A stretch of DNA of 57,153 nt from an uncultured Clostridium sp. (GCA_947382445.1 CANCZH010000003.1:1-57153), one strand, 5' to 3'. Shown: positions 48,057 through 56,866, counted from the stretch's first letter. Notes: generated by a model not told the origin, from the letters alone. Translations and numbers: made by a program.

Positions 48057-48309
48057 TCATAATACTATTCTTTTCCAGTTTTCTTTAAATTCAACAATTA
48101 GTTTCGTACCTATTCTATATTTTCTATATTCCTCTAATACAAACATATTATCTACTTCTGCCAATGATTTTATTACATAACTTCCTTGTATATTAATACT
48201 TCCTACTAAATATCCCACTACATTATCTTTATCTAATGCAATATAGATTATTTAAGTTTTGAATATCCTTTAAATATGTAATATCAGCCTTTTTGATTTC
48301 TATATCCAT
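48057..48309 (-). pseudogene. GNAT acetyltransferase remnant
   Basis: The 408-bp stretch between the Nudix gene and the NTPase fragment is not empty. Reading minus from ATG 48309 gives MDIEIKKADITYLKDIQNLN before a stop. A different frame then gives IALDKDNVVGYLVGSI and AEVDNMFVLEEYRKYRIGTKL, the acetyl-CoA binding motif of a GNAT acetyltransferase, then a stop at 48057. About 30-40 residues are missing between the pieces. This is a degraded gene by internal deletion and frameshift. Confidence 0.75.
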
Positions 48310-48379
48310 ATTACATTCTTCTCTTTGCTTTAATATTTCTATCGTACTTCAAAATTATTATACTAAATCTTATGCCATT

Positions 48380-49487
48380 TTACAATAATTTTACCTTTTT
48401 ATTAATCTTATAGTATCTATTATCTTTTGTTTTAGTTATTTTTCCAAGATAGTCAAATTGGCAGTTTTCTAAAAACTCTTTAAACTTAATATTTTGGCTA
48501 TTGATTTCTAATTTAGGTATCTTCTCCTGTTTAGGAATATTTGAATATGGTTCTTTTAATTTCAATAAACACTCTGATATTTGTTCATTATTTAATATAG
48601 CATCTTGGAACATTAATAAGTCTATTAATTTTATACTATCTAATGTATTATCAAACAGTTGCTTAAATATATTATAGTTAATATTAATACACTTTCTTCC
48701 TCTTAAAATGAAATCTATGATATTTTGTTTCTGAGATATGTTCTTAAACTGAATCTCATCTTTACATTCGCATAAAATATCTATCTTTACTGTTCTTTCA
48801 ATTTTACTAGATGAAATAATATCAGATACAGCATATACAAATGTAATTTTATTCTTTTTTATTATTTTAGAATTATTTAGTAATGTATTCATTTCTCTTA
48901 ATTTTACAAATAAACCAGAATAATTTTTAAGTCTATCCAAATCTTCAAATATTACAATATCATATTTAGTTACTTCAAAAAAATATATAATTTCATCAAT
49001 ATATTTATTAAAGATTGATTCTTTTGTTTGTTTATCTTTAGATGTAATTTCTAATTCTATATCATTTTTCTTTATAGTTAATCTACATGAAATATTAACT
49101 AAAATTTTTAACCACAATTTACTGTTTAAATTATTAATCTTTTTAAAACGTGAATATGGTGTTTTATTTATTTTCTTTATAAAATAATTGTTGTAAGATA
49201 CTTTTCTCTATGATATTATCATCTTTTTTATAATCTTTTTGAGCAAAAGTTGCTAAAGAAATATTTAAAAATCTTTCTTTCCTTTTTGATTTCTTTTGAT
49301 ATGTATTTAAAATACTACTTTTACCATAACCATAATTACCAGTTATGGCAATATTATTAATATTTGGTTCTTTTATAGCCCAATCAAAAGCAGATAAATA
49401 AATATCAGAATTTTCTGCATTATCTGTTGGAGTTAGACTATGAAATTTAATATTTTTATTTGCTTCTTCACTTTTGTCTGTGAACAT
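48380..49487 (-). pseudogene. YobI-like P-loop NTPase, frameshifted and truncated
   Basis: The first frame (49487 to 49164) has SLTPTDNAENSDIYLSAFDWAI and Walker A GNYGYGKSS, the N-terminus of YobI-type NTPases. The second (to 48380) has the Walker B-like IVIFEDLDRLKN. An extra A in the A4 run at 49171-49174 breaks the frame; removing it gives FYKEINKTPYSRF. The joined product is only 368 residues, while YobI proteins usually exceed 1,000, so most of the C-terminal part is gone. YobI-like proteins are suspected in phage defence. Located downstream of a DUF1016 nuclease. Confidence 0.75.
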
Positions 49488-49547
49488 AATTATCCTCCTA
49501 TACCCTATTAGTTTATTTTCTTTAGTATAAAAGGACTTAAAAACAAA

Positions 49548-50570
49548 CTATTTTAATTCCTCTAGTCTTTTCTTTATTTCTTCTGGTGAAGGTAATAAAT
49601 TTTTCATTTGTTCTGGTAAAGTATCTCTTATTTGATATGTAGAGACTCCTATTGGCTTATCACTATCACTTAATGCATATTCTACTACTGTTCTATTTTT
49701 GCTTTTGCATATTATAATTCCTATTGACGGATTTTCATGCTCCATTTTTACTTGTTTATCCAGTGCAGTTAAGTAAAATTGAAGTTGTCCAACAAATTCA
49801 GGTTTAAATTCTCCTATCTTTAATTCTATTGCAATTAAACTTTTTAAACTTCTATGATATAGTAGTAAATCTATATAAAAATCATCTCCACCTACATTTA
49901 TATGATATTGACTTCCCATAAAAGCAAAATTTCCACCCATTTCTTCTAGAAATGCTCTCATATTATTTACTAAACTTTCTTCTAATTCTCTTTCTGAATG
50001 TTGTTCAGACAATTCCATAAAATCAAAAATATACTCATCTTTGACAGCTAATTTTGCCTGATTAACATACTTATCAGGTAGTGTTTCATCAAAGTTAGTT
50101 TGATTTAATAGATATTTTTCATAAGTCTTATTCTCAATATTGTTTATTAAAACATCTTTAGTCCAACCATACTTCTTTGTCATCTTTATATAAAATTCTC
50201 TTTCAAGTTGCTCTTTACATTTTTCCATTATTGTTACATTTTTGCTCCAACTTATTTCTGCCACTAATGGTGGCAGAATTTCACTATCTTTATATTCAAC
50301 ATATAAATTTCGCATTCTCCAAAGATTTCTTGTTGAAAAGCCTTTAACATCTGGGAACTCCCTTTTTAATTCTGTTGCTAATACTTCAACAATTGATTTT
50401 CCCCAGCCTTTCTCTTGCTGTTGATTATATATTTCTTGTCCTATTCCCCAATATAAATTAATTAAAGTTTTATTTACCACTTTCATTGTTTCATATTGAC
50501 TATTTCTAATTTTATTTTTAATTTCTCCTATAAAATCCCTATAATCTTCATTAATTAAATTATTTTCCAC
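49548..50570 (-). CDS. DUF1016 (YhcG) PDDEXK nuclease
   Basis: A 340-residue DUF1016 protein. The N-terminal helical domain (WGIGQEIYNQQQEKGWGKSI; FSTRNLWRMRNLYVEY) is followed by a PD-(D/E)XK nuclease core with FYIDLLLYHRSLKSLIAIELKIG (Asp, Glu-x-Lys) and a GQLQFYL helix. Genes of this family often sit near restriction-modification or toxin systems; a defence role is inferred. The start is GTG with GGAGGA upstream. Its promoter region has two palindromes (50590-50651). All catalytic motifs look intact. Confidence 0.9.
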   Translation of the reverse strand: MENNLINEDYRDFIGEIKNKIRNSQYETMKVVNKTLINLYWGIGQEIYNQQQEKGWGKSIVEVLATELKREFPDVKGFSTRNLWRMRNLYVEYKDSEILPPLVAEISWSKNVTIMEKCKEQLEREFYIKMTKKYGWTKDVLINNIENKTYEKYLLNQTNFDETLPDKYVNQAKLAVKDEYIFDFMELSEQHSERELEESLVNNMRAFLEEMGGNFAFMGSQYHINVGGDDFYIDLLLYHRSLKSLIAIELKIGEFKPEFVGQLQFYLTALDKQVKMEHENPSIGIIICKSKNRTVVEYALSDSDKPIGVSTYQIRDTLPEQMKNLLPSPEEIKKRLEELK

Positions 50571-50589
50571 TAAACTTCCTCCGTTTTTT

Positions 50590-50614
50590 ATTTTGCAACA
50601 TTATGCTGCAAAAT
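50590..50614. promoter_or_regulatory. palindrome 1 upstream of the DUF1016 gene
   Basis: ATTTTGCA-(9)-TGCAAAAT, a 25-bp inverted repeat 20 bp from the GTG start. A second palindrome with the same TTGCA half-sites lies 10 bp away. Candidate operator or leader hairpin. Confidence 0.6.
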
Positions 50615-50624
50615 CGATATTTTT

Positions 50625-50651
50625 AAATTTGCAATGTAGCATTGCAAATTT
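50625..50651. promoter_or_regulatory. palindrome 2 upstream of the DUF1016 gene
   Basis: A perfect 12-bp-arm palindrome, AAATTTGCAATG-TAG-CATTGCAAATTT. It shares TTTGCA half-sites with the palindrome at 50590-50614. Confidence 0.7.
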
Positions 50652-50727
50652 CATATTTTACTTATTTATACTATAAAATTAATATAAATACAATTGTTTC
50701 CAGAATATTCATTTTTAATTTTTAGCC

Positions 50728-50764
50728 AAAAAAATAACAGATAATTTCTTATCTGCTACTTTTC
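50728..50764 (-). terminator. terminator of tRNA-Asn copy 1
   Basis: AGCAGATAAGAAATTATCTG hairpin on the minus strand, followed by TTATTTTTTT, directly after the tRNA 3' end. Confidence 0.85.
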
Positions 50765-50765
50765 T

Positions 50766-50841
50766 TGGCTCCTCTTGTTGGACTCGAACCAACGACCTAT
50801 CGGTTAACAGCCGAGCGCTCTACCAACTGAGCTAAAGAGGA
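50766..50841 (-). tRNA. tRNA-Asn (GTT), copy 1
   Basis: A 76-nt tRNA including an encoded CCA. Acceptor TCCTCTT/AAGAGGA with G discriminator, D-arm AGCTCAGTTGGTAGAGC, anticodon loop CTGTTAA (GTT), and T-arm GGTTCGAGTCC. It is identical to the copy at 57018-57093. Confidence 0.97.
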
Positions 50842-50862
50842 ATATTTCTTTCAACGATTTAG

Positions 50863-50891
50863 ATTATACATTATAGATTTTTTTTATGCAA
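50863..50891 (-). promoter_or_regulatory. promoter of tRNA-Asn copy 1
   Basis: On the minus strand: TTGCAT (50886-50891), 17 bases, TATAAT (50863-50868). This copy therefore has its own promoter. Confidence 0.75.
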
Positions 50892-50910
50892 TACTTTTTA
50901 TAAAATTTTT

Positions 50911-51819
50911 TTATTTTGTAAACAAGTTTATATTATATAGTATGAAAAAAGCTATTAATATTATACCCTCTTTTCTTCTTATTTCTTCATTTTTATTTCT
51001 TAAACAAGTAATTATAATCATTAGAGTAATTATGCTTAAAAAAATTAGATCAAAATTGTATTCCTGTGGAAAAGTTATTGGTTTTATTAAACTTGTCACT
51101 CCTAAAACTAATAGTAAATTAAATATGTTTGAGCCTATTATATTTCCAACTGCTATTTCTACTGCATTTTTTCTTATGGCAATTATTGATGTAACCGCTT
51201 CTGGAAGTGATGTCCCTAATGCTACTATTGTTATTCCTATTATCTTTTCGCTAATATTAAAATTTTTAGCTAATAATGATGCATTATTTACAACAAAATC
51301 TCCTCCATATTTTAATAGCAATACTCCTAATATTAAAAATATTGTAGATTTAATAAGTGGTTCTTGACTTCCTCTTTTTTCCTCTTGTTTTCCTGTAAAA
51401 GTTGATAATAAAAATATACTAAATATTGAAATTAATAATATTCCTTCTGTTTTTGTTATCATACCATACATGTTTCCAAACATACCAACTGCTAATACTG
51501 AAAATAGCATCAACACTATATTAGATTCTCTTTTTATTTTTATTGGTTTAATTATACTTATTATTCCTAATATTAATAAAAGATTATATATACAACTTCC
51601 TACAACATTTCCAATTAAAAGACTTTGACTTCCTTTTAAATTTGATTGTATACTTACCATTAATTCTGGAAGTGATGTTCCAACAGCTATAACTGTTAGT
51701 CCAATTACAAATTCTGATATTTTAAATCTTCTTGCAATATTGCTTGCTCCATCTATTAAAAAATCTGCTCCTTTAATTAGGAATATTAATCCTAGTATTA
51801 TAAAAATAATATTAATCAT
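50911..51819 (-). CDS. calcium/sodium antiporter (CaCA family)
   Basis: A 302-residue membrane antiporter with ten hydrophobic helices in two inverted halves. Both alpha-repeat ion-binding motifs are present: GLTVIAVGTSLPELMVSI and GITIVALGTSLPEAVTSI, each followed by GN(V/I)(V/I)GS. The family exchanges Ca2+ for Na+ or H+ and lowers cytoplasmic calcium. The start at 51819 has AGGTG 7 bases upstream. Divergent from thyX. Confidence 0.93.
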   Translation of the reverse strand: MINIIFIILGLIFLIKGADFLIDGASNIARRFKISEFVIGLTVIAVGTSLPELMVSIQSNLKGSQSLLIGNVVGSCIYNLLLILGIISIIKPIKIKRESNIVLMLFSVLAVGMFGNMYGMITKTEGILLISIFSIFLLSTFTGKQEEKRGSQEPLIKSTIFLILGVLLLKYGGDFVVNNASLLAKNFNISEKIIGITIVALGTSLPEAVTSIIAIRKNAVEIAVGNIIGSNIFNLLLVLGVTSLIKPITFPQEYNFDLIFLSIITLMIIITCLRNKNEEIRRKEGIILIAFFILYNINLFTK

Positions 51820-51955
51820 TTTTTTCACCTGATTTTATCTTTCCCTTTATGTATTATTATATTCATTATTGAATTCTGTTTTTATTTGTGATATATAATT
51901 TATAGTAAATTTTTTGACGAAAAATATGGATATATATTTTAGAAAGGATTGTAAA

Positions 51956-53377
51956 ATGAAAATAGAATTAATTGGTGGTTATGAAAAAAATGAATTAGAA
52001 ACACGTATCCAAAAAGTTGCTGCAGCTGGCAAACTTTCTAGATTTCCTGGGAATGTTTTTGAAGCTTTAGACTCTTGCAGTGATTATGAAAAGAATTTGA
52101 AATTAGTAAAAAGAATTATAGGAATGGGACATAAGTCAATTATTGAACACGACTATTTAGTTTTTGCTTTATGCGATGTTACTCCTATTATTGAACAAAC
52201 TATTATTGGTAATAGATTAACATCATTTACTGTTAAATCTAGAAGAGAAGTTGATTTTAGAACAGTTGGTTTTTATGTACCAGAATTTCGTAATAAAGAC
52301 TTAACTCCACATCCTAAAAATGATGAATTAAAAGAAAAATATATGTCACATATGAAATATTTATTTGATACTTATGGTCATTTTGTTGATAATGGTATAA
52401 ATGTTGAAGATGCTCGTTTTATTTTGCCTTATTCTTATCATAGTAATATTTTTATGGGATTAAATGCTAGAGAACTTGAAAAAATGATTGTTTATTTGAT
52501 GTATGGTCCTGTAAGCAAAATGGCTGAATTAAGAGAATTTGGAGAACAGTTATTTGAGATTGTAAAAAAATATGTTCCTTATTTAGTAGATGGTATTGAA
52601 TCTCATGCAGATTATTCTGATAATCAATTCGAATATATGGAAAGTGTAGCTGAAAGACCTGAAATTAAAATAGCTGATAAACCTAACTTAATTAGTTATA
52701 CTCAAAATGCTGATGATGTTATTCTAAAAAGTTCTATTATGTATCATTTCCAATGCACTGAAATTGAAGCTGAAAAGATTTTAGAAAATGCCACTAAAAA
52801 AGATCCAGAATATAAATCAAAATGCATGGATGTTATCTTGCATAAAGAAGAAAGACGTGAACTTGAGCAAGTTAATTTCACATTTCAAATTCCAATTTCT
52901 TTATCAATACTTACTCATTTAACACGTCATAGAATGCATTCATTACTTGTTCCAGAATTCTTACCTATGTGGAATTTTAAAGATTATGTGATTCCTGCTA
53001 CTATAAAAGCTAATTCTGATTTAGAAAAATTATATGTTTCTGCAACTGAAGAAAATATTAAAGTATTTGAAGAATTTAAAGCTTTAGGTGTTGCTGAGGA
53101 AGATTTAATTTATTTCTATTTGGGTTGTCAAATGGTAAATGTTATTACTACAATGAATGGTCGTACTTTACAATGGATTTTACATTTACGTTGTTGTAAT
53201 AAAGCTCAATGGCAAATAAGAGCAATTGCTAAAGAAATTGCTAAACAAGTTCAAGAAGTTGCACCTCTTCTTGGAAAAGGACTTGGCCCTACTTGTATGA
53301 CAGATTTAGTTTGTTATGAAGGGAAAGAATGTTGTGGATTAGTAAATAAATTAATAGAAGCACAAAAAAATAAATAG
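51956..53377 (+). CDS. thyX: FAD-dependent thymidylate synthase, duplicated ThyX
   Basis: A 473-residue protein, about twice the length of classical ThyX. It makes dTMP from dUMP with flavin and methylenetetrahydrofolate. It contains two ThyX-like halves. The first has GHKSIIEHDYLVFAL and a diverged signature NRLTSFTVKSRR. The second has a close to canonical LTRHRMHSLLVPE and C-terminal MNGRTLQWILHLRCCNKAQWQIRAIA. Long forms of this kind occur in Clostridia. The start at 51956 has AAAGGA 7 bases upstream. Together with class III NrdD and FolD it outlines the dNTP route. Confidence 0.9.
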   Translation: MKIELIGGYEKNELETRIQKVAAAGKLSRFPGNVFEALDSCSDYEKNLKLVKRIIGMGHKSIIEHDYLVFALCDVTPIIEQTIIGNRLTSFTVKSRREVDFRTVGFYVPEFRNKDLTPHPKNDELKEKYMSHMKYLFDTYGHFVDNGINVEDARFILPYSYHSNIFMGLNARELEKMIVYLMYGPVSKMAELREFGEQLFEIVKKYVPYLVDGIESHADYSDNQFEYMESVAERPEIKIADKPNLISYTQNADDVILKSSIMYHFQCTEIEAEKILENATKKDPEYKSKCMDVILHKEERRELEQVNFTFQIPISLSILTHLTRHRMHSLLVPEFLPMWNFKDYVIPATIKANSDLEKLYVSATEENIKVFEEFKALGVAEEDLIYFYLGCQMVNVITTMNGRTLQWILHLRCCNKAQWQIRAIAKEIAKQVQEVAPLLGKGLGPTCMTDLVCYEGKECCGLVNKLIEAQKNK

Positions 53378-53382
53378 ATTAG

Positions 53383-53410
53383 AAAAGGAACCTTTTGGGT
53401 TCCTTTTTTT
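53383..53410. terminator. bidirectional terminator, thyX / DUF308 gene
   Basis: AAAAGGAACC-TTTT-GGGTTCCTTTTTTT hairpin at the thyX 3' end; it touches the stop of the convergent DUF308 gene. Confidence 0.9.
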
Positions 53411-53954
53411 ATGATATCTTTTTTATATTATTTAAGAATATTATACTTTCTATAATATCTAAAATTGAGTAAATTAAAATTACTGTTCCTATTGTCATAA
53501 GTATAGCTCCTGGATTGCATGCAATATAAATGCCACATAACAACATAATAATAGCAATAAGTAAACTATATATCCATATTCTATCTTCTAAAACTTTTAA
53601 TTTAAAAGATGTATTCATTCTTACTATTGAGCTATATACAATCCATATTCCAATTAAAACTCTAAATATGTTACCTATTTGTCTGCTATAACAAATTGTT
53701 ACAATTCCTAAAATAATTGCTATTATTCCAAAGAGCATACCATCGTTATATATATTATATTTTCCCTTTGTTACTACATAGTTTATAATTCTAATTATTC
53801 CTATTAAAACAAATATTCCTCCTAAAATATATGATACAAACTTTACTGTTTCTTCTGGTTTTGCAATTAATATTATTCCAAGTATTGCAAATATTATTGA
53901 TGATATTAATGAACTCCATCCTGTTTTCTTTAAAAATTTTTCTAAATATTCCAT
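53409..53954 (-). CDS. DUF308 (HdeD-like) membrane protein
   Basis: A 181-residue protein with six hydrophobic helices arranged as three hairpins with the GI-x-L-I or GIW-motif repeats of the DUF308/HdeD family (for example ILGIILIAKPEETVKFVSYILGG, where a Pro-containing turn follows each helix). HdeD in E. coli is linked to acid resistance; the role here is unknown. The start at 53954 has AAGGAG 8 bases upstream. Confidence 0.82.
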   Translation of the reverse strand: MEYLEKFLKKTGWSSLISSIIFAILGIILIAKPEETVKFVSYILGGIFVLIGIIRIINYVVTKGKYNIYNDGMLFGIIAIILGIVTICYSRQIGNIFRVLIGIWIVYSSIVRMNTSFKLKVLEDRIWIYSLLIAIIMLLCGIYIACNPGAILMTIGTVILIYSILDIIESIIFLNNIKKIS

Positions 53955-54030
53955 ATCTAACACTCCTTTTCAATATGTTATATATTTTTATTTATGAATT
54001 TTATCATATCTATTTTTTCAAAACAACAAC

Positions 54031-54074
54031 AAAAAAGAGCATAGTGAAGTTTTAACTTCATATTACTCTTTTTG
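54031..54074 (-). terminator. terminator of the NIF3-like gene
   Basis: A long imperfect stem (AAAAAGAG..GTGAAGTT / AACTTCAT..CTCTTTTT) with T-run on both sides, 18 bp after the stop codon. Confidence 0.75.
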
Positions 54075-54091
54075 TCAAGTTATTTTATTAA

Positions 54092-54430
54092 TTATAAATC
54101 TTGTTCATCTATAAGTGGAATAATATTTATTGCTGGTTCTTCGTAAGGGTGTACTTCTCTTAATCTATTTATTACTTTTTTGGCTATATTTATATCACAA
54201 ACAAATTGTAATTTTTCTTCTTCTACAAATTCTAAATTATTTATTTCTCCAATATATGGTTTTGCCTCTTCTGATGGTTTAAATGTTCCTATGCATTTAC
54301 TAGATACTGTACAATTAGTATAGTTTCCTATAATTCCAGCACCTGCTGAACAAATAGCCTCTCTTATTTCTTCAATATTTTCTGCTGGTGCAGTGACAGT
54401 CACTAAAACTCTATTAATATTAATGTTCAT
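54092..54430 (-). CDS. stand-alone NIF3-insert/CutA-like domain protein
   Basis: A 112-residue protein resembling the domain inserted in YqfO/NIF3 proteins, which has a CutA-like fold. Motifs: VTVTAPAENIEEIREAICSAGAG, IGNYTNCTVSS, GTFKPSEEAKPYIG and a C-terminal REVHPYEEPAINIIPL (the HPYEEP signature). It is the stand-alone form. The function is not established; roles in metal or nucleotide binding are proposed for relatives. GGAGG precedes the ATG. Confidence 0.87.
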   Translation of the reverse strand: MNININRVLVTVTAPAENIEEIREAICSAGAGIIGNYTNCTVSSKCIGTFKPSEEAKPYIGEINNLEFVEEEKLQFVCDINIAKKVINRLREVHPYEEPAINIIPLIDEQDL

Positions 54431-54442
54431 CTTTCCTCCTTA

Positions 54443-54700
54443 TTATTTTTTCACAATTATTGAAAATTGATTTGTATCAATAGTTGGTTCTTTTACTTTT
54501 TCACTATTAAATATTGGATTATCAAATATGTTTAATATTTTATATCCTTTATTCGAAAAATATTCTATAAAGAATTCTTTTTTATATCTATTAAAATATG
54601 TATTATACTTTGGATTAAATGGTTCTTTTTCATAAATTTCTTTTTCTCCATTTATATGCTCCATAACATTAATTATGATAATACCATTTTGTTTTAGCAT
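54443..54700 (-). pseudogene. methyltransferase C-terminal fragment
   Basis: An 85-codon frame resembling only the last third of a class I SAM-dependent methyltransferase: MLKQNGIIIINVMEHINGEKEIYEKEPFNPKY-like strand and loop, then FSNKGYKILNIFDNP. The SAM-binding N-terminus is absent and the upstream 80 bp has stops in this frame. An AGGAGG 17 bases upstream is too distant for good initiation. Most likely a truncated relic. Confidence 0.65.
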
Positions 54701-54780
54701 TTTATCAAAATTTTATAATCCTCCATAAAATAACTGTTTATTAATTATGTATTCTATTACATTAATCTTTTTAAGTCAAT

Positions 54781-54822
54781 AAAAAGAACATATGAAATAA
54801 AAACTTCCATATGCTCTTTTTA
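54781..54822 (-). terminator. terminator of the P-loop kinase operon
   Basis: AAAAAGAxCATATG / CATATGCTCTTTTT stem with T-run on either side, 20 bp after the kinase stop. Confidence 0.75.
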
Positions 54823-54844
54823 GTATTTAAGATAATGTCTATTA

Positions 54845-55441
54845 TTATCTATAATATCTCTCATAACTCTTATCTTCTCTATTCAATTTTCCATTTTTAA
54901 TCATATTCTCAATACTAGTTTTTATTGTTTCTTCACGATTAAAACTTGTGTCTATAAATTCAAATCCATATTTTATAGCTTCATCTTTAATATTTTTACT
55001 TCTATTTATAGTATTAGTTAGAAACTTAATTAATTCTTCATCTGATAAATTTCTAGTCCAATCAAATTTAGTATCATATTCTCTCATTTGTTTCATTTTC
55101 TCTTCTGGTGTAATGCTTGGATATCCCATATATATAGCAATTGATTCATCTTCATTTATCATATCTTTAGCAAAGCTTGGAGATAAAACTTCTAAGTCTA
55201 TAATATTATGTTTAGTATATTTAAATATATTTTTTGTATATGAAGATAAAAATTTCTTAAATTCTTCACTTTCCAAATTTCCATGTCTTATTCCCATTTC
55301 TGGTGCAACTTCATTCATCGTCTCAATAACTGCATCCATTATAATGTGTGTATATCCATATTGTTCTTGTAAAAATGTAGCAGTAGTGGTTTTTCCACAC
55401 CTTGATGGACCAATTAGAAAAATATTCTTTAATCCTTTCAT
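54845..55441 (-). CDS. P-loop kinase-like protein
   Basis: A 198-residue P-loop protein with the fold order of small-molecule kinases. Walker A is GPSRCGKTTTATFL (residues 11-24); a DxD/E-like position follows in NIIDLEVLSP, and a lid-like basic segment (REYDTKFDWTRN) lies near residue 135. It resembles adenylate or shikimate kinase-like proteins of unknown substrate. Its start overlaps the stop of the previous gene by 4 bp (ATGA), so the two are coupled. Confidence 0.78.
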   Translation of the reverse strand: MKGLKNIFLIGPSRCGKTTTATFLQEQYGYTHIIMDAVIETMNEVAPEMGIRHGNLESEEFKKFLSSYTKNIFKYTKHNIIDLEVLSPSFAKDMINEDESIAIYMGYPSITPEEKMKQMREYDTKFDWTRNLSDEELIKFLTNTINRSKNIKDEAIKYGFEFIDTSFNREETIKTSIENMIKNGKLNREDKSYERYYR

Positions 55442-55845
55442 ACTCTTTTCCTCTTTACTATTTCTTCAATTAATTTTTCTACTTCATTCTCATTATAAAT
55501 ATCTACTGAAATGGCTTTTTCCTCATTTTGTATCTTTTGCAAATAAATTATAATTATATTGTCATGTTCTGTAATTAGTTTATTAGCATTTTGGGTTGAT
55601 AAATTGTCTATATCTATAAGGTACATTTCATCTTTTGTAGATATATTATTTAAAAACTTATTTAAAAATTCAATATATTTTTGTGCTTCAAAATTGTAAT
55701 CTCCAATTTCTGCTGTTTCTCTTATTGTTTGAAATATTGCTTCTAATTTTGTATATGAAAAATTCATTTTTCTCTTCAATTTTTCCATAAATATATTTTT
55801 TTCTTCCTGATTTTTATCAATTAATATAATTGTATTAAATTTCAT
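55438..55845 (-). CDS. hypothetical partner of the P-loop kinase
   Basis: A 135-residue protein I do not recognise. It begins with a strand-loop (KFNTIILIDKNQEEKNIFMEKLKRKM) in the position of a P-loop but without GKT or GKS, then a helical middle and YLIDIDNLSTQNANKLITEHDNIIIIYLQ, which resembles a Walker B strand and beta-sheet. It could be a degenerate, inactive P-loop fold paired with the kinase encoded next. That is inference. Confidence 0.65.
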   Translation of the reverse strand: MKFNTIILIDKNQEEKNIFMEKLKRKMNFSYTKLEAIFQTIRETAEIGDYNFEAQKYIEFLNKFLNNISTKDEMYLIDIDNLSTQNANKLITEHDNIIIIYLQKIQNEEKAISVDIYNENEVEKLIEEIVKRKRV

Positions 55846-55873
55846 TATTATTCTCCATTTTCATTATTTTTTA

Positions 55874-56866
55874 TTATTTTTCTTTCCACTGATATAAACT
55901 TAAATCAACTTTATTATTAATTACATTGATTCCATCCTTTTTTAATCTTTGTTTTTGAATCTCTTTTCCACCAAATACGAAAGCTTCTGCAAGTTCACCT
56001 TTGCTATTTAAAACTTTATAACAAGGGTACTTATCTCCATCTGGATTTTTATGAAGTATATTTCCTACTGCTCTTGCCAGTCCTTTATTTCCTAAGCTTT
56101 CTGCAATCTGTTTATATGTCACTACTTTTCCTTTTGGTATTTTAGTTAAATATTCATATACTTTTTGAGATAAATTTTCTCCTGCAACTCCACATTTGTT
56201 TCCTATTGATAATTTATAGCTATTATCTATTAAATTAAATATCTCTGCTGTATCTAAGGAGTTATCTAGCTTAATCGTTATCCAGCTTTTTTTATTCATA
56301 TGATATCCAGGAAAAATCTTTTTATTATCTATTATAGCTTCTATCTTCTCTTTTTGATATCTTAAATCAATTGATTCCACTACTTCATCTGATTCAATTC
56401 CCAATTTTCTTTTAGATATTGTTAATATAATTCCATACCATTTATTATTCTGTTTATTTCTCCAAATAGCATTATTGTCAAATTTTTCCCATAAGAATTC
56501 TAATTTGTCTTTATATTTTTCTTCTATATATTTTATTACTTTTTTGGCTTGTTCACTTTTAAATATTTCCCTGCAAGTACATTTTATGATAATATCTTCG
56601 ATAATTTTGTCATAATCTTGTCTTAACTGCCCTACAAATTGACCTGTTGATGTTTCAATATCTACAAGAATAAATTCTGCTTTATCTTCTAAATCTATTA
56701 ATTGGGCATAATTTTCTTTATCTGAAATTATGACATTTACTTCAAATTGATCATTTTGTATAGTTGTTTTATAAATGTATTTTTCATTCTCTTTTCTGAA
56801 ACCATATTTTAATAATTCTTCATAATCGATTTTTCTTTCTTTTAGTTTACTATTTAAACTTCTCAT
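55874..56866 (-). CDS. MmcQ/YjbR domain fused to an MGMT/ATL-type DNA repair domain
   Basis: A 330-residue two-domain protein. The N-terminal 220 residues (FEVNVIISDKENYAQLIDL; KWYGIILTISKRKLG; YHMNKKSWITIKLD) match the MmcQ/YjbR DNA-binding family, itself seemingly duplicated. The C-terminal 90 (LTKIPKGKVVTYKQIAESLG, RAVGNILHKNP, YPCYKVLNSKGELAEAFVFGG) match the O6-methylguanine methyltransferase domain with the acceptor-type PC-x-K-V cysteine present. It may repair or flag alkylated DNA. The start at 56866 has GGATGGA upstream; the in-frame TTG at 56881 is less likely. Confidence 0.85.
   Translation of the reverse strand: MRSLNSKLKERKIDYEELLKYGFRKENEKYIYKTTIQNDQFEVNVIISDKENYAQLIDLEDKAEFILVDIETSTGQFVGQLRQDYDKIIEDIIIKCTCREIFKSEQAKKVIKYIEEKYKDKLEFLWEKFDNNAIWRNKQNNKWYGIILTISKRKLGIESDEVVESIDLRYQKEKIEAIIDNKKIFPGYHMNKKSWITIKLDNSLDTAEIFNLIDNSYKLSIGNKCGVAGENLSQKVYEYLTKIPKGKVVTYKQIAESLGNKGLARAVGNILHKNPDGDKYPCYKVLNSKGELAEAFVFGGKEIQKQRLKKDGINVINNKVDLSLYQWKEK

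Noticed and set aside
49164..49487. A third CGG-linked frameshift in the YobI-like gene
   Set aside because: The break maps to an A4 run with no CGG, and the protein is also truncated, so it is an ordinary indel in a decaying gene.
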